Notes: generated from the sequence alone by a model not told the origin. DNA of 52,500 nt from Gammaproteobacteria bacterium (GCA_021647245.1 JAKIVC010000018.1:1-52500), one strand, 5' to 3'. Counted from the stretch's first letter, positions 26,340 through 39,539 are shown. Numbers and translations are program-made.

Positions 26340-26541
26340 TTACTATGTGCGCAACTTTCCCTTTGAAGCGATTTTCGTTTTTGTAAATGGGACATATTTA
26401 ATGAATGGAATGTGCTGGTTGGCTAGTGATATTGGCTTGCCGGCCTTTTGTGCTTTCCGTTTTTCCAGTCTTACCGGGCTGGAGTGGGTTTACGGCCTGA
26501 CTGCACTTAATGCAGGCCAGGTGACTAGCTGAGGATCATTG

Positions 26542-29500
26542 ATGGCTTACTCATTTACTGAGAAGAAACGTATACGTAAGGACTTTGGTAAGCGCCCTAG
26601 TATTCTAGGTGTGCCATATCTGTTGGCAATCCAGAAGAACTCTTATCGTGATTTCTTGCAGGCTGGGATATCTGCGGCGGATCGACATGAGCGTGGTTTG
26701 CATGCTGCATTTAAATCTATTTTTCCAATCAAGAGCTACTCGGGTAACGCAGCTCTTGAGTATGCTGATTATCGTTTGGGGAAGCCCTCCTTCGATGTGA
26801 AAGAGTGTCGGCTGCGAGGTACGACCTACTCAGCGCCCTTGCGAGTAAAAGTTCGCTTGGTTATCAATGACAGAGATGCTCCTGCTGGCTCAGTTGTTAT
26901 CAAGGATGTGAAAGAACAGGAGATCTACATGGGTGAAATTCCACTCATGACAGATACCGGTACGTTTGTGATAAATGGAACTGAACGAGTGATTGTTTCT
27001 CAGTTGCATCGCTCCCCTGGGGTGTTCTTTGACCATGACAAAGGGAAGACTCACTCATCAGGCAAGCTGTTGTATAACACGGTGGTGATCCCTTATCGTG
27101 GTTCATGGCTCGAGTTTGAATTTGATCCAAAAGATAATGTTTTTGTTCGTATAGATCGCCGACGTAAATTACCCGCGACCATCATGTTGCGGGCGTTGGG
27201 ATTTGATAATGAGCAAATTCTGGATATGTTCTTCGATAATAACTACTTTCGAGTAGTTAAAGACGGCACCTTCACGCTTGATTTAGTGCCAGAGCGTCTT
27301 CGTGGCGAGACGGCAATGTTTGATATAAAGGCGGGCGATGAGGTATATGTTGAAAAAGGCCGCCGAATTACGAGCCGTGTTATCAAGCAGCTTGCTGATG
27401 ATAAAGTGACCGCGTTAGATGTTCCCCGTGAGTATCTGATCGGGAAAGTGATTGCTAATAATATTATTGATGAGTCGACAGGCGAAGTACTGGCGAATGC
27501 TAATGATGAAATCACAGAAGAGCTGCTCGCCAAATTAGTGGATGCCGGTGTTGCTGAGATCAACTCGCTTTACATCAATGATCTGGATCACGGCCCATAT
27601 ATTTCAGAGACTATGCGCCTTGATGCCACAACAACGCCGCTAGAGGCGTTGGTTGAGATTTATCGAATGATGCGTCCAGGTGAGCCACCGACCAAAGACG
27701 CCGCTGAGAACCTGTTTGCAAATCTTTTCTTCAATGAGGAGCGCTATGACCTCTCTGTTGTAGGTCGTATGAAGTTCAACCGCCGGGTCGGTTACGAAGA
27801 GATTGTTGGGCCGGGTACGCTTTCGAAAGATGACATTGTCCATGTTCTAAAGACCTTGATCAGCATTCGTGATGGTCGTGGTGTAGTCGATGATATCGAC
27901 CACCTGGGTAATCGCCGTATTCGTAGCGTTGGTGAGATGATTGAAAATCAATTTCGCGCCGGTCTGGTTCGTGTTGAGCGTGCGGTTAAAGAGCGCCTGA
28001 GTCTTTCAGAGACTGAGAGCATGATGCCTCAGGAGCTGATCAATGCTAAGCCAGTCTCCGCAGCCGTTAAGGAGTTCTTTGGTTCGAGCCAGCTCTCGCA
28101 GTTTATGGATCAGAATAACCCCCTCTCTGAGGTGACCCACAAACGTCGCGTATCGGCACTCGGCCCGGGTGGTCTGACCCGAGAGCGTGCTGGCTTTGAA
28201 GTGCGTGATGTTCATCCAACGCATTATGGTCGAGTCTGTCCTATCGAAACGCCGGAAGGCCCAAATATCGGTTTGATTAACTCCCTTGCGGTCTACGCAC
28301 GTACCAATAATTACGGTTTCCTTGAAACGCCCTACCGCAAAGTTATTGACGGCAAGGTGACGGATGATATTGATTACCTCTCTGCCATTGAAGAGTCTAA
28401 CTTTGTAATTGCCCAGGCAAGTGCAGAGGTTGATGATAACAATATGTTGATTGATGAGCTGGTTTCAGCGCGTCATGAGAATGAATTTGCACTGCTGACC
28501 CCTGATCGGGTTCAGTACATGGATGTCTCACCGAAGCAAATTGTGTCGGTTGCCGCATCAATTATCCCCTTCCTGGAGCACGATGACGCAAATCGTGCGC
28601 TGATGGGGTCTAACATGCAGCGCCAGGCAGTGCCTACACTTCGGGCTGACAAGCCGCTGGTAGGTACCGGTATGGAGCGCGTTGTAGCCACCGACTCGGG
28701 CGTTACTGCGGTTGCCAAACGTGGCGGCACTGTCGACTCCGTGGATGCCGCGCGTATTGTGGTGCGAGTAAATGATGATGAGACGATTGCAGGTGAGTCA
28801 GGGGTTGATATCTACAACCTGACTAAATACGTGCGTTCCAATCAAAATACCTGTGTTAATCAGCGGCCACTCGTTAAGTCGGGTGATGTGATTGCGGTTG
28901 GTGACGTGCTGGCTGACGGCCCCTCTACTGACTTGGGTGAGTTAGCGCTCGGCCAAAATATGCTAGTGGCGTTCATGCCGTGGAATGGTTATAACTTTGA
29001 GGATTCGATCCTTATTTCAGAGCGCGTAGTTGAAGAAGATCGCTACACCACAATTCATATAGAAGAGCTGACCTGTGTCGCACGTGACACAAAGCTGGGG
29101 CCAGAAGAGATCTCAGCGGATATTCCAAATGTTGGTGAAGGCGCACTCTCTAAGCTTGATGAGTCAGGTATTGTGTATATCGGTGCTGAAGTTAAACCGG
29201 GCGATATTCTGGTTGGCAAGGTGACGCCAAAAGGAGAAACCCAGCTGACACCGGAAGAGAAGCTGTTGCGTGCCATCTTCGGTGAAAAAGCATCCGATGT
29301 TAAGGATACTTCGCTGCGCGTTTCATCAGGTACAATTGGTACGGTTATTGATGTTCAAGTTTTCACTCGCGATGGTGTGGAGCTTGATAGTCGAGCGGTT
29401 CAAATTCAAGAGACGCAACTCGCCTCTGTGAAAAAAGATTTGAACGATAAGTACCGAATTGTTGAGGGAGATGCCTACTCTCGTGTTGAAAAAATGCTAA

Positions 29501-30627
29501 TAGGCCAGAAAGTAAAAGGTGGTCTACTGGGGCTGAGGTCTGGCGGTATTATAAGCGCCGATAATTTAGCTGAAATACCCCGTGAAAAATGGTTTGAAAT
29601 CCGTCTTTCAGACGATGCGGCGACTGAACAGCTCGAAAAAGTATCGGCTCAACTAAAAGATCTTCGCTTAGAGTTGGACGCCGCCTATGAAGAGAAGCGC
29701 GGCAAAATCATGACAGGTGATGACCTGGCGCCGGGCGTGCTTAAAATGGTCAAGGTCTACATGGCGGTTAAGCGTCGCATCCAGCCTGGCGATAAGATGG
29801 CAGGTCGCCATGGTAACAAGGGTGTTATTTCAAATATTATTCCAGTTGAAGATATGCCGCATACCGCTGAAGGTGAAACAGTTGATATTGTCCTCAATCC
29901 ACTGGGTGTGCCGTCACGTATGAATGTGGGGCAGGTTCTTGAAACTCACCTCGGCTGGGCGGCACGCGGTTTAGGCAAGAAGCTGACTGAAATGCTTCAG
30001 GCGCAGCGTGAGACGATGCTCAAGGAGATTCGAGAGTTCCTCTCTAAGGTTTACACCAATGAGGAGCAGTCACGCGAATTTGCAGCCATGTCTGATGATG
30101 AGGTTATCGAGCTTGCTAAGAATCTAAAAGGCGGCGTGCCGATGGCAACGCCTGTTTTTGAGGGGGCTACCGAGACTGAGATAAAGGAGATGCTGTCCCT
30201 CGCGGGTTTGCCAGAAGATGGTCAAACGATGCTGATCGATGGGTGTACTGGTGATGCCTTTGACCGTCCTGTTACCGTTGGCTATATGTATATGCTAAAA
30301 CTTAACCATTTGGTTGATGACAAAATGCATGCCCGCTCAACGGGGCCATATAGTCTCGTGACGCAGCAGCCATTGGGTGGTAAGGCGCAGTTTGGTGGTC
30401 AAAGATTTGGTGAGATGGAGGTATGGGCACTGCAAGCATATGGTGCAGCTTATACTCTGCAAGAGATGCTCACCGTTAAATCAGATGATGTTAACGGTCG
30501 AACCAAGATGTATAAAAACATTGTAGATGGTGATCATCGTATGGAGCCAGGCATGCCAGAGTCGTTTAATGTCTTGCTCAAAGAGATTCGAGCCTTGGGC
30601 ATTGATATTGAGCTAGAGCAGGAGTAA
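26542..30627 (+). CDS. rpoB: DNA-directed RNA polymerase subunit beta
   Basis: The beta subunit forms one side of the polymerase active-centre cleft. The 1361-residue protein is near full E. coli length (1342). The rifampicin-binding region (about 510-575) includes [20 protein letters not shown] and [14 protein letters not shown], identical to sensitive alleles at the usual resistance positions. The C-terminal [22 protein letters not shown] is intact, and no intein is present. The start is ATG 26542, since TTG 26539 would only add one residue; GAGG lies upstream. Confidence 0.99.
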   Translation: MAYSFTEKKRIRKDFGKRPSILGVPYLLAIQKNSYRDFLQAGISAADRHERGLHAAFKSIFPIKSYSGNAALEYADYRLGKPSFDVKECRLRGTTYSAPLRVKVRLVINDRDAPAGSVVIKDVKEQEIYMGEIPLMTDTGTFVINGTERVIVSQLHRSPGVFFDHDKGKTHSSGKLLYNTVVIPYRGSWLEFEFDPKDNVFVRIDRRRKLPATIMLRALGFDNEQILDMFFDNNYFRVVKDGTFTLDLVPERLRGETAMFDIKAGDEVYVEKGRRITSRVIKQLADDKVTALDVPREYLIGKVIANNIIDESTGEVLANANDEITEELLAKLVDAGVAEINSLYINDLDHGPYISETMRLDATTTPLEALVEIYRMMRPGEPPTKDAAENLFANLFFNEERYDLSVVGRMKFNRRVGYEEIVGPGTLSKDDIVHVLKTLISIRDGRGVVDDIDHLGNRRIRSVGEMIENQFRAGLVRVERAVKERLSLSETESMMPQELINAKPVSAAVKEFFGSSQLSQFMDQNNPLSEVTHKRRVSALGPGGLTRERAGFEVRDVHPTHYGRVCPIETPEGPNIGLINSLAVYARTNNYGFLETPYRKVIDGKVTDDIDYLSAIEESNFVIAQASAEVDDNNMLIDELVSARHENEFALLTPDRVQYMDVSPKQIVSVAASIIPFLEHDDANRALMGSNMQRQAVPTLRADKPLVGTGMERVVATDSGVTAVAKRGGTVDSVDAARIVVRVNDDETIAGESGVDIYNLTKYVRSNQNTCVNQRPLVKSGDVIAVGDVLADGPSTDLGELALGQNMLVAFMPWNGYNFEDSILISERVVEEDRYTTIHIEELTCVARDTKLGPEEISADIPNVGEGALSKLDESGIVYIGAEVKPGDILVGKVTPKGETQLTPEEKLLRAIFGEKASDVKDTSLRVSSGTIGTVIDVQVFTRDGVELDSRAVQIQETQLASVKKDLNDKYRIVEGDAYSRVEKMLIGQKVKGGLLGLRSGGIISADNLAEIPREKWFEIRLSDDAATEQLEKVSAQLKDLRLELDAAYEEKRGKIMTGDDLAPGVLKMVKVYMAVKRRIQPGDKMAGRHGNKGVISNIIPVEDMPHTAEGETVDIVLNPLGVPSRMNVGQVLETHLGWAARGLGKKLTEMLQAQRETMLKEIREFLSKVYTNEEQSREFAAMSDDEVIELAKNLKGGVPMATPVFEGATETEIKEMLSLAGLPEDGQTMLIDGCTGDAFDRPVTVGYMYMLKLNHLVDDKMHARSTGPYSLVTQQPLGGKAQFGGQRFGEMEVWALQAYGAAYTLQEMLTVKSDDVNGRTKMYKNIVDGDHRMEPGMPESFNVLLKEIRALGIDIELEQE

Positions 30628-30642
30628 CTCTCCTTTGCCCGC

Positions 30643-30669
30643 CAGTCGGTGAAGATGCTTCGCCGACTG
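30643..30669 (+). other. Strong 12-bp hairpin in the rpoB-rpoC gap
   Basis: CAGTCGGTGAAG (30643-30654) pairs with CTTCGCCGACTG (30658-30669), with one T-G pair, around an ATG triloop, 15 bases after the rpoB stop. There is no T tract. It probably acts in mRNA processing or stability between the two large subunit genes. Confidence 0.75.
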
Positions 30670-30709
30670 AATTAAAGAATTTAAGTGCTGTTCTGCAGGA
30701 GATACATCC

Positions 30710-33700
30710 TTGAAAGATCTATTAAGAATTCTGAAACAACAGAACCAGTCGGAAGACTTTGATGCAATTCGTATTGGTTTGGCATCACCTGAAAAGATTC
30801 GCTCGTGGTCTTATGGTGAAGTAAAAAAGCCTGAAACGATTAATTACCGTACATTTAAGCCTGAACGCGATGGCTTATTTTGCGCCAAAATTTTTGGCCC
30901 AGTAAAAGATTTTGAGTGCCTATGTGGGAAATATAAGCGCCTGAAGCACCGTGGTGTTATTTGTGAAAAATGTGGTGTGGAGGTGACAATCTCCAAGGTG
31001 CGTCGTGACCGTATGGGCCATATCCAGCTGGCGAGCCCTGTTGCACATATCTGGTTTTTGAAATCACTCCCTTCACGAATGGGACTCCTCCTGGATATGA
31101 CACTTCGTGATATAGAGCGTGTGCTCTACTTTGAGGCTTTTGTTGTCGTAGAACCCGGAATGACGACCCTCGAGCGCGGGCAGCTTCTTTCTGATGAGGG
31201 GTTCCTCGATGCAATAGAAGAGTTTGGCGATGAGTTTGATGCTCGTATGGGTGCTGAGGCTGTTCTTGAGCTTTTGAAGGCGATTGACCTCAAGCCCGAG
31301 TCAGCAAAGCTGCGTGAGGATATGGAAGCGACTGCGTCAGAAACCAAGCTGAAAAAATTGGGCAAGCGCCTAAAGCTTATCGAGGCATTTCTTGAGTCCG
31401 GCAACCGTCCAGAATGGATGGTGATGACGGTGTTACCTGTGCTGCCTCCCGAGTTGCGCCCCTTGGTACCTCTTGATGGTGGGCGCTTTGCTACGTCTGA
31501 TCTTAATGATCTCTATCGGCGTGTTATCAATCGTAACAATCGTTTGAAGCGCCTTCTTGATCTCAATGCGCCGGATATCATTGTGCGCAATGAAAAACGC
31601 ATGCTTCAGGAATCAGTTGATGCTTTGATGGATAATGGCCGCCGCGGTCGCGCCATCACCGGTACCAATCGTCGCCCACTCAAGTCGCTTGCAGATATGA
31701 TAAAAGGGAAGCAAGGACGTTTCCGTCAAAATCTACTTGGAAAGCGTGTGGATTACTCTGGCCGCTCTGTCATTGTGGTGGGGCCATTTCTTAAGCTTCA
31801 CCAGTGTGGGTTGCCGAAGAAAATGGCACTTGAACTCTTCAAGCCTTTTATCTTCAGCAAGCTAGAGCGTCGTGGTCTTGCGACTACAATAAAAGCGGCT
31901 AAAAAGATGGTTGAGCGGGAAGGCCCAGAAGTTTGGGATATTCTCGAGGAGGTGATTCGCGAACATCCGGTCATGCTCAATCGAGCGCCGACTCTTCACC
32001 GCCTTGGTATCCAGGCATTCGAGCCTGTGTTGGTGGAAGGGAAGGCTATCAACTTGCATCCATTGGTTTGTGCGGCGTATAACGCTGATTTTGATGGTGA
32101 CCAGATGGCTGTTCATGTGCCACTTTCACTGGAGGCTCAGCTCGAGGCCCGCACCCTGATGATGTCGACAAACAACATATTGTCGCCTGCTAACGGTGAG
32201 CCGATTATTGTGCCATCACAGGACATTGTACTGGGTCTCTACTACATGTCACGCGACCGCATTAATGCCAAGGGCGAAGGCATGGTGTTTGCCGATATTA
32301 ATGAAGTTCACCGTGCCTATGAATCTAAAGTCGTCGACATACATGCGCGGGTAAAGGCACGTATTCAAGAGGTTGACATTGATGAGGAAGGTAACCGCAG
32401 CAGTACGTTCAAACTCTACGATACGACAGTTGGTCGTGCGCTGCTTTCCGGCATACTCCCAGAGGGTCTTCCGTTTGAATTAGTCAACCTGGTGTTGGTT
32501 AAGAAGGCGATATCACACCTGATTAATGAGTGCTATCGAAATGTAGGCCTGAAGGATACGGTTATTTTTGCGGATAAGCTGATGTCAACGGGCTTCACCT
32601 ATGCGACACGCTCTGGTGCTTCATTTGGTGCGGATGATATGATTATTCCGGATGAAAAGGTGACTATCCTTGCCGCTGCTGAGGCGCAGGTTAAGGAGAT
32701 TCAATCACAGTACACATCTGGTTTGGTCACCAATGGTGAGCGTTATAATAAAGTAATCGATATTTGGTCTCATGCCAATGATCAGGTTTCACGCGCCATG
32801 ATGGACAAGCTCTCTAGTGAAGAGGTGGTTGACCGAGAAGGTAATACGGTTCGTCAGGATTCATTTAATCCTATCTTTATGATGGCGGATTCTGGTGCTC
32901 GTGGTAGCGCGGCTCAATTGCGACAGCTGGCAGGCATGCGTGGACTGATGGCAAAGCCTGACGGCTCGATCATTGAAACACCTATCACAGCAAACTTCCG
33001 CGAAGGGCTTGATGTTCTACAGTACTTTATCTCTACCCACGGTGCTCGGAAAGGGTTGGCCGATACCGCTCTCAAGACGGCCAACTCGGGTTACTTGACT
33101 CGCCGTTTGGTTGATATTGCCCAAGACATGGTTGTCAATGAGGACGATTGTGGCACCATCCGAGGCCTGATAATGACGCCGTTGATTGAAGGTGGTGACG
33201 TTGTTGAGCCTTTACATGAGCGTGTTTTAGGGCGTGTTCTTGCTGAAGATGTTATGAATAATAGTGGTAAAAAGCTGATTGCACCCGCGGGCACCCTGCT
33301 GGATGAAGCATGGGTTGCAGTGCTTGAAGAGAACTCAATTGATCAGGTTAAAGCGCGCTCTGCGATTACCTGTGAAGCGCGCTTCGGTATCTGCGCCTCG
33401 TGCTATGGACGCGATCTCGCACGCGGTCATAAGGTTAACGGTGGTGAGGCTGTCGGTGTCATCGCCGCGCAATCCATCGGTGAGCCAGGGACTCAGCTTA
33501 CAATGCGTACATTCCATATTGGTGGTGCCGCCTCACGATCAGCTGCAATTAGTAGTGTCGAAATTAAGTCTGCCGGCACCGTTCGGTTGCACAACATCAA
33601 GACGGTTAAACATATCAAGGGCCATATGGTGGCAGTATCCCGCTCAGGCGAAGTGGCTGTTCTTGATGCCAATGGCCGCGAGCGCGAGCGCTACAAAGTC

Positions 33701-34906
33701 CCTTACGGTGCTGTTTTTAATGTTGAAAATGGTGCTAAAGTTACTGCAGGCCAGATCATTGCAGACTGGGATCCGCACACTCACCCGATCGTAACTGAGG
33801 TTGCTGGTATCGTCCGATTTAGTGACTTTCTAGAGTCAGTCACGGTGTCTCGTGAGGTTGATGAGGTGACTGGGCTGAGTAGTTTGGTGATTATCGATCC
33901 TAAGCAACGCAGTGGCACGGCTAAAGACCTGCGTCCAATGGTTAAACTGCTGGATGAAAATGGCGATGACCTCTGTATTGCAGGAACAAATATCCCCGCA
34001 CACTATTTCCTACCCGCTGGTGCCATCATAGGCCTAGAGGATGGTTCAGAGGTGGGTGTGGGTGACGTTGTCGCTCGTATTCCACAAGAGTCATCTAAGA
34101 CGCGGGACATTACCGGTGGTTTGCCGCGTGTTGCTGATCTGTTTGAGGCGCGCAAGCCAAAAGAGCCTGCAATACTTGCCGAGGTGAGTGGTACTGTTTC
34201 GTTTGGTAAAGAGACAAAAGGTAAGCAGCGCTTAGTGATTACCCCGAATGAGGGGGATGTTTACGAAGAGCTTATTCCAAAGTGGCGCCATGTTACAGTA
34301 TTTGAGGGTGAGCACGTTGAGAAGGGCGAGGTTATTTCAGAAGGGCCTCCCGCTCCACATGATATTCTTCGTCTGCGAGGCATTGCGGCGCTGGCAAATT
34401 ACATTGTGAATGAGGTTCAGGATGTTTACCGTTTGCAGGGGGTGAAAATCAATGATAAGCACATCGAGGTCATTGTTCGTCAGATGTTGCGTAGAGTTGA
34501 AATTACCAATGCTGGCGATACTAAATTCCTTAAGGGTGAGCAGGTAGAGCGCTCTCGTATGCTCGATGAAAATGATCGTATGATTGCAGCAGGAAAGCTG
34601 GTTTGTACTTATGACTCTGTGCTGCTGGGTATTACTAAGGCCTCGCTTGCGACAGACTCATTTATCTCTGCAGCATCATTCCAAGAGACCACGCGAGTCC
34701 TGACCGATGCCGCTGTGAATGGTAAGGTCGATGATCTTCGCGGTCTGAAAGAGAATGTTATTGTGGGCCGCTTGATTCCAGCGGGCACAGGACTTGCCTA
34801 TCATGCTGAGCGTCAGCGTCACCGTCGTGAGCAGTTTGATGCCGAATTGGCACTGGCGGCGGCTGAAGAGTCGGTGCCAGCAGTAGTAGAAGAGAGTGTT
34901 GAGTAA
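30710..34906 (+). CDS. rpoC: DNA-directed RNA polymerase subunit beta'
   Basis: The beta' subunit holds the catalytic Mg2+ in NADFDGDQ, with Asp460, Asp462 and Asp464. The N-terminal zinc ribbon is [20 protein letters not shown]. The downstream-side zinc motif [20 protein letters not shown] and the trigger-loop stretch are intact. The 1398 residues match the family length. The start is TTG 30710 ([11 protein letters not shown]), matching the family N-terminus, with AGGAG upstream. A TTG start on so highly expressed a gene is uncommon. Confidence 0.99.
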   Translation: MKDLLRILKQQNQSEDFDAIRIGLASPEKIRSWSYGEVKKPETINYRTFKPERDGLFCAKIFGPVKDFECLCGKYKRLKHRGVICEKCGVEVTISKVRRDRMGHIQLASPVAHIWFLKSLPSRMGLLLDMTLRDIERVLYFEAFVVVEPGMTTLERGQLLSDEGFLDAIEEFGDEFDARMGAEAVLELLKAIDLKPESAKLREDMEATASETKLKKLGKRLKLIEAFLESGNRPEWMVMTVLPVLPPELRPLVPLDGGRFATSDLNDLYRRVINRNNRLKRLLDLNAPDIIVRNEKRMLQESVDALMDNGRRGRAITGTNRRPLKSLADMIKGKQGRFRQNLLGKRVDYSGRSVIVVGPFLKLHQCGLPKKMALELFKPFIFSKLERRGLATTIKAAKKMVEREGPEVWDILEEVIREHPVMLNRAPTLHRLGIQAFEPVLVEGKAINLHPLVCAAYNADFDGDQMAVHVPLSLEAQLEARTLMMSTNNILSPANGEPIIVPSQDIVLGLYYMSRDRINAKGEGMVFADINEVHRAYESKVVDIHARVKARIQEVDIDEEGNRSSTFKLYDTTVGRALLSGILPEGLPFELVNLVLVKKAISHLINECYRNVGLKDTVIFADKLMSTGFTYATRSGASFGADDMIIPDEKVTILAAAEAQVKEIQSQYTSGLVTNGERYNKVIDIWSHANDQVSRAMMDKLSSEEVVDREGNTVRQDSFNPIFMMADSGARGSAAQLRQLAGMRGLMAKPDGSIIETPITANFREGLDVLQYFISTHGARKGLADTALKTANSGYLTRRLVDIAQDMVVNEDDCGTIRGLIMTPLIEGGDVVEPLHERVLGRVLAEDVMNNSGKKLIAPAGTLLDEAWVAVLEENSIDQVKARSAITCEARFGICASCYGRDLARGHKVNGGEAVGVIAAQSIGEPGTQLTMRTFHIGGAASRSAAISSVEIKSAGTVRLHNIKTVKHIKGHMVAVSRSGEVAVLDANGRERERYKVPYGAVFNVENGAKVTAGQIIADWDPHTHPIVTEVAGIVRFSDFLESVTVSREVDEVTGLSSLVIIDPKQRSGTAKDLRPMVKLLDENGDDLCIAGTNIPAHYFLPAGAIIGLEDGSEVGVGDVVARIPQESSKTRDITGGLPRVADLFEARKPKEPAILAEVSGTVSFGKETKGKQRLVITPNEGDVYEELIPKWRHVTVFEGEHVEKGEVISEGPPAPHDILRLRGIAALANYIVNEVQDVYRLQGVKINDKHIEVIVRQMLRRVEITNAGDTKFLKGEQVERSRMLDENDRMIAAGKLVCTYDSVLLGITKASLATDSFISAASFQETTRVLTDAAVNGKVDDLRGLKENVIVGRLIPAGTGLAYHAERQRHRREQFDAELALAAAEESVPAVVEESVE

Positions 34907-34925
34907 CTGCGGGTTTTCTCAGCAC

Positions 34926-34954
34926 TTGACACACTAGTGTTTTATCACTAGAAT
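34926..34954 (+). promoter_or_regulatory. str operon promoter
   Basis: A consensus -35 TTGACA (34926-34931), a 17-bp spacer and -10 TAGAAT (34949-34954) are followed by the GC-rich TCCGCG discriminator. It sits 20 bases after the rpoC stop, so rpsL is transcribed from its own promoter. An inverted repeat, CTAGTG/CACTAG, lies within the spacer. Confidence 0.88.
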
Positions 34955-34964
34955 TCCGCGATTC

Positions 34965-34990
34965 AGACAGCTGGCTATATCCAGCTGTCT
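34965..34990 (+). other. 5'-proximal hairpin of the str mRNA
   Basis: AGACAGCTGG (34965-34974) and CCAGCTGTCT (34981-34990) form a perfect 10-bp stem with a CTATAT loop, beginning about 4 bases after the predicted transcription start. No T tract follows. It may protect the 5' end or take part in leader regulation; the role is inferred. Confidence 0.7.
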
Positions 34991-35018
34991 ACTTATTTGT
35001 AGGGTTGGAGCAAAATAT

Positions 35019-35390
35019 ATGACAACTATTAATCAGTTGGTGCGCAAGCCTCGCAAGCGCCAAATTGAAAAGAGCAACGTTCCTGCGTTGGATGCATGTC
35101 CACAGAAACGAGGTGTATGCACTCGCGTGTATACAACAACACCTAAGAAGCCGAATTCAGCATTGCGTAAAGTGGCGCGTGTTCGTCTTACCAATGGTAT
35201 GGAGGTTACTTCATATATCGGTGGGGAGGGGCATAACCTCCAAGAGCACAGTGTTATTTTGATTCGCGGTGGTCGTGTTAAAGATCTGCCTGGTGTGCGT
35301 TATCACACGGTTCGTGGCACCCTGGATTGCGCGGGTGTAACCACTCGTCGTCAAGGGCGCTCCAAATATGGCGCGAAGCGTCCTAAGTAA
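35019..35390 (+). CDS. rpsL: 30S ribosomal protein S12
   Basis: S12 lies at the decoding centre and controls accuracy. The 123-residue protein has [22 protein letters not shown] and [17 protein letters not shown], with wild-type Lys at the positions linked to streptomycin resistance. It is the first gene of the str operon; GGAG lies upstream of the ATG. Confidence 0.98.
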   Translation: MTTINQLVRKPRKRQIEKSNVPALDACPQKRGVCTRVYTTTPKKPNSALRKVARVRLTNGMEVTSYIGGEGHNLQEHSVILIRGGRVKDLPGVRYHTVRGTLDCAGVTTRRQGRSKYGAKRPK

Positions 35391-35408
35391 TTGTTTCAGG
35401 AATAGATA

Positions 35409-35879
35409 ATGGCTAGAAGAAAAGCGGCAGCTAAACGCGAAGTACTACCCGATCCTAAGTTTGGAAGCGAAACGTTAACTCGTCTTGTTAACGTCTTGAT
35501 GGTAGATGGGAAAAAGTCAGTTGCGGAAAAAATTGTTTATAGTGCACTGGATCGTGTGACTGAGAAGTCAGGTGGCGAAGCACTGGAGTCACTGGATAAG
35601 GCGCTGGAGGCAGTTCGTCCGTCGGTAGAGGTTAAGTCTCGTCGCGTGGGTGGTGCAACTTACCAAGTGCCCGTTGAAGTGCGTGTTGATCGTCGAACGG
35701 CGCTTGCCATGCGTTGGTTGGTTGAGGCTGCGCGTAAACGCAGCGAGAAAGGTATGGGTCTGCGTCTTGCGGGCGAGATTATCGATGCCCTTGAAGGTCG
35801 TGGTTCTGCAGTCAAAAAACGTGAAGATACGCACCGCATGGCAGATGCAAACAAAGCGTTTGCCCACTATCGCTGGTAA
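35409..35879 (+). CDS. rpsG: 30S ribosomal protein S7
   Basis: S7 nucleates assembly of the 30S head and, in E. coli, represses the str operon. The 156-residue protein begins [20 protein letters not shown] and has the family core [27 protein letters not shown] and [14 protein letters not shown]. It follows rpsL by 18 bases. Confidence 0.98.
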   Translation: MARRKAAAKREVLPDPKFGSETLTRLVNVLMVDGKKSVAEKIVYSALDRVTEKSGGEALESLDKALEAVRPSVEVKSRRVGGATYQVPVEVRVDRRTALAMRWLVEAARKRSEKGMGLRLAGEIIDALEGRGSAVKKREDTHRMADANKAFAHYRW

Positions 35880-35905
35880 AAGCCCCTTGCTGGAGTTGTA
35901 TTAAA

Positions 35906-38002
35906 GTGGTGCGTAAAACCCCTGTTGGACAGTATCGAAATATCGGCATTATGGCTCATATTGATGCTGGCAAGACAACGACGACGGAACGCATTCTGTT
36001 TTACACGGGTGAGTCCCATAAAATTGGCGAAGTGCATGATGGCACGGCGACTATGGACTGGATGGAGCAGGAACAAGAACGCGGAATTACAATTACATCT
36101 GCAGCGACAACATGTTTTTGGCGTGGCATGCAAAAGCAGTATGACGAGCATCGAATAAACATTATCGATACGCCAGGTCATGTCGATTTCACCATAGAAG
36201 TTGAGCGTTCACTGCGTGTTCTTGATGGTGCTTGTGCTGTTTTTTGTGCGGTTGGTGGGGTTGAGCCGCAGTCTGAGACTGTCTGGCGGCAGGCGGATAA
36301 GTACGAGGTTCCACGGATTGCTTTCGTCAATAAAATGGATCGCTCTGGTGCGGATTTTTTCCGTGTAATGGGGCAGATTGAAGAGCGGCTCGGAGCGAAT
36401 CCGATTGCCCTTCAGGTTCCGATTGGCGCAGAGGATAATTTCGAAGGGGTTGTAGATCTCATCCTTATGAAAGCGATTTATTGGTCTGAATCCGATATGG
36501 GCCTTACCTATAAATTATGCGAAATACCTGCGGAGATGCTCGAATGTTGTGATGAGTTGCGAGAGCAGCTTGTCGAGTGCGCAGCAGAGTCTACCGAAGA
36601 GTTGATGGATCGATATTTGGAAGATGGTTTTCTGTCTGAAGTAGATGTCAAAAAAGGGATTAGAGCGGCTACTTTGTCGGGTGATCTGGTACCGGTTGTC
36701 TGCGGCTCGGCCTTTAAAAATAAAGGTGTGCAGGCCCTTCTTGATGCAGTGGTTGATTATTTACCCTCGCCACTTGATGTGCCGGCAATTGCTGGTTTGA
36801 GTGAGGATGGTGAGTCGGCAGTGGCGCGTCATCCAAGTGATGATGAGCCATTTTCAGCGTTGGTATTTAAAATAGCCACGGACTCATTTGTCGGTGCGTT
36901 GGCTTACTTCCGTGTTTATAGTGGTAGCCTGAAATCGGGAGATGTTGTTTTTAATCCTGCCAAAGGCAAGCGCGAGCGCATTGGTCGAATTTTGCAGATG
37001 CACGCCAACAGCCGCGAAGAAATCGGTGGCGTACATGCGGGAGATATTGCAGCGGCAGTGGGCCTTAAGTGCACGGTTACCGGCGACACCCTGTGCGACC
37101 AGGCTGATCGGGTGGTTCTTGAGAGAATGGAGTTCCCTGAGTCGGTGGTTTCGGTTGCGATTGAGCCGAAAACGCTCGCCGACCAAGATAAAATGGAGGC
37201 GGCATTGAGTCGACTTGTACAAGAGGATCCTTCGTTCAGAGTGCATGTGGATTCTGATTCGGGACAAACGATAATTTCAGGAATGGGCGAGCTTCACCTA
37301 GAAATAATTGTAGACAGGATGAAGCGGGAGTTTGGTGTGGCGGCAAATGTCGGTACACCAAGAGTCTCTTATCGTGAGTCAATTCGCTCTAGCGTTGAAG
37401 TTGAAGGTAAGTTTATTAGAGATATGGGAGCGCGCAACCAATACGGTCACGTCTCTTTGCGGCTGGAGCCTAAAGAGCCTGGCACTGGCTATGAGTTTGT
37501 GAGTGAAATTGCGGCGGGTACAATACCCGCTGAATACATTCCTGCGGTAGATGCGGGGGTAAAAGAGCAGATGGAGTCAGGTGTCTTCGCAGGTTATCCG
37601 ATGGTTGATGTTAAGGTGGCGCTCATTGGTGGCTCATATCATGAGGTGGACTCCAACGAAATGGCGTTTAAAATCGCAGGCTCAATTGCACTTCGTGATG
37701 GTGCGTTACAAGCATTACCCTACCTCCTGGAGCCGGTTATGAAGGTTGAGGTGGTTACACCCGAAGAGAGTATGGGTGATGTGATGGGTGATATTAACCG
37801 CCGTCGTGGCTTGGTTCAGGGCGTAGATGATGTGCCGATGGGGAAAGTTGTTCGCGCTGAAGTGCCGCTTGGCTCCATGTTTGGTTATGCAACTGAGCTG
37901 AGATCTGCGACTCAGGGGCGAGCCAGCTACTCCATGGAGTTTGAAAAATATGCAGAGGCGCCATCAAACATCTCTGATGAGATAGTGAATAAAGTTTATT
38001 AA
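35906..38002 (+). CDS. fusA: Elongation factor G
   Basis: EF-G drives GTP-dependent translocation and, with RRF, ribosome recycling. The 698-residue protein has [12 protein letters not shown] (P-loop, residues 17-28), DTPGHVDF and NKMDR, then the domain II-V layout through the C-terminal [26 protein letters not shown] 35906 gives [12 protein letters not shown], aligned with the usual MARKTP start; a second GTG at 35909 is possible. It lies in the str operon between rpsG and tuf. Confidence 0.98.
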   Translation: MVRKTPVGQYRNIGIMAHIDAGKTTTTERILFYTGESHKIGEVHDGTATMDWMEQEQERGITITSAATTCFWRGMQKQYDEHRINIIDTPGHVDFTIEVERSLRVLDGACAVFCAVGGVEPQSETVWRQADKYEVPRIAFVNKMDRSGADFFRVMGQIEERLGANPIALQVPIGAEDNFEGVVDLILMKAIYWSESDMGLTYKLCEIPAEMLECCDELREQLVECAAESTEELMDRYLEDGFLSEVDVKKGIRAATLSGDLVPVVCGSAFKNKGVQALLDAVVDYLPSPLDVPAIAGLSEDGESAVARHPSDDEPFSALVFKIATDSFVGALAYFRVYSGSLKSGDVVFNPAKGKRERIGRILQMHANSREEIGGVHAGDIAAAVGLKCTVTGDTLCDQADRVVLERMEFPESVVSVAIEPKTLADQDKMEAALSRLVQEDPSFRVHVDSDSGQTIISGMGELHLEIIVDRMKREFGVAANVGTPRVSYRESIRSSVEVEGKFIRDMGARNQYGHVSLRLEPKEPGTGYEFVSEIAAGTIPAEYIPAVDAGVKEQMESGVFAGYPMVDVKVALIGGSYHEVDSNEMAFKIAGSIALRDGALQALPYLLEPVMKVEVVTPEESMGDVMGDINRRRGLVQGVDDVPMGKVVRAEVPLGSMFGYATELRSATQGRASYSMEFEKYAEAPSNISDEIVNKVY

Positions 38003-38031
38003 GAATAATTGATTTATCGAGAGGATCGCAC

Positions 38032-39222
38032 GTGTCTAAAGAAAAATTTGAACGCACCAAGCCACATGTTAATGTTGGTACCATCGGTCATGTTGACCAC
38101 GGTAAAACCACGCTGACTGCGGCAATCACCAAATGTATGGCTGAAAAGCATGGTGGTGAGTTTAAAGCTTACGACCAGATAGATGGTGCACCTGAAGAGC
38201 GTGCCCGTGGTATCACTATTGCTACGGCACATGTTGAATATGAATCAGATGTACGTCACTACGCACACGTTGATTGCCCGGGCCATGCTGATTATGTGAA
38301 AAACATGATCACCGGTGCCGCGCAGATGGATGGTGCGATTCTGGTTTGTTCGGCGGCAGACGGCCCAATGCCACAAACCCGTGAGCACATACTGCTCTCG
38401 CGCCAGGTAGGTGTTCCTTATATTGTCGTGTTTCTGAACAAAGCGGACATGGTTGATGATGACGAGCTGCTTGAGCTGGTTGAGATGGAAGTGCGTGAGC
38501 TTTTGGATAAGTATGAATTCCCGGGTGATGATACACCGGTAATCATCGGTTCAGCATTGAAAGCATTGGAAGGTGACCAGTCCGATATTGGTGTGCCGGC
38601 GATTATTAAACTGGTTGACGCGATGGATAGCTATATTCCAGAGCCTGAGCGGGCGATTGATGGCGCATTCCTGATGCCGGTTGAAGATGTTTTCTCAATC
38701 TCTGGTCGTGGCACTGTTGTCACGGGTCGTATTGAGCGGGGTATCGTCAAGGTAGGTGAGGAAGTTGAAATTGTTGGCATCAAAGAGACCGTTAAAACGA
38801 TCTGTACCGGTGTTGAAATGTTCCGCAAACTGCTTGATGAGGGGCGTGCGGGCGATAATGTTGGCCTATTGCTACGGGGTACCAAGCGCGAAGATGTTGA
38901 GCGCGGTCAGGTGCTGTGTCAGCCCGGTTCAATTAACCCCCACACTAAGTTTGAAGCCGAAGTCTATGTGCTAAGCAAAGATGAAGGTGGTCGACATACC
39001 CCGTTTTTTAACGGCTATCGTCCGCAGTTCTATTTTCGTACCACTGATGTAACCGGTGCGTGTGATCTGCCAGAGGGTGTGGAGATGGTGATGCCAGGTG
39101 ATAACGTGCAGATGACGGTATCGCTGATCGCTCCCATCGCAATGGAAGACGGCCTGCGTTTTGCAATCCGTGAAGGTGGTCGTACCGTTGGTGCGGGCGT
39201 TGTTGCTAAGATTATTGAGTAA
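38032..39222 (+). CDS. tuf: Elongation factor Tu (copy 2)
   Basis: The second EF-Tu copy, encoding the same 396 residues as the first (21672-22862). It lies in the str operon 29 bases after fusA. It uses a GTG start where copy 1 has ATG, and GAGGA lies upstream. From the fourth codon to the penultimate base before the stop, 38041-39218, it is identical to 21681-22858, while the flanks are unrelated, so the copies are being homogenised. Confidence 0.99.
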   Translation: MSKEKFERTKPHVNVGTIGHVDHGKTTLTAAITKCMAEKHGGEFKAYDQIDGAPEERARGITIATAHVEYESDVRHYAHVDCPGHADYVKNMITGAAQMDGAILVCSAADGPMPQTREHILLSRQVGVPYIVVFLNKADMVDDDELLELVEMEVRELLDKYEFPGDDTPVIIGSALKALEGDQSDIGVPAIIKLVDAMDSYIPEPERAIDGAFLMPVEDVFSISGRGTVVTGRIERGIVKVGEEVEIVGIKETVKTICTGVEMFRKLLDEGRAGDNVGLLLRGTKREDVERGQVLCQPGSINPHTKFEAEVYVLSKDEGGRHTPFFNGYRPQFYFRTTDVTGACDLPEGVEMVMPGDNVQMTVSLIAPIAMEDGLRFAIREGGRTVGAGVVAKIIE

Positions 39223-39227
39223 TAGAT

Positions 39228-39539
39228 ATGACTAATCAAAGAATTCGTATTCGCCTAAAATCATTTGATCATCGTTTGATTGATCAGTCCGCACGTGAGA
39301 TTGCTGATACTGCAAAGCGCACGGGTGCGCATGTGCAGGGTCCAATTCCCATGCCTACCAAAAAAGAGCGTTTTACTATTCTGACCTCGCCGCATGTTAA
39401 TAAGGATGCGCGTGATCAGTATGAGATTCGTACCCACAAGCGTATGCTGGATATTGTAGATCCGACAGAAAAGACAGTGGATGCATTAATGAAGCTTGAT
39501 CTTGCTGCTGGGGTAGACGTGCAGATTAAATTAAGTTAG
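39228..39539 (+). CDS. rpsJ: 30S ribosomal protein S10
   Basis: S10 is a 30S head protein that also acts in antitermination as NusE. The 103-residue protein begins [19 protein letters not shown] and contains the [29 protein letters not shown] core. It starts 5 bases after tuf copy 2, so it is transcribed as the last str-operon gene, not behind an S10 leader as in E. coli. The S10 promoter candidate lies within its own last codons. Confidence 0.98.
   Translation: MTNQRIRIRLKSFDHRLIDQSAREIADTAKRTGAHVQGPIPMPTKKERFTILTSPHVNKDARDQYEIRTHKRMLDIVDPTEKTVDALMKLDLAAGVDVQIKLS

Noticed and set aside
26335-26532. 65-codon frame in the rplL-rpoB spacer
   Set aside because: It begins in the spacer hairpin, has no clear ribosome site and no recognisable family; the spacer is better explained as regulatory RNA.
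26542-34906. Inteins or insertions in rpoB or rpoC
   Set aside because: Both proteins are of normal length and all conserved blocks are continuous.
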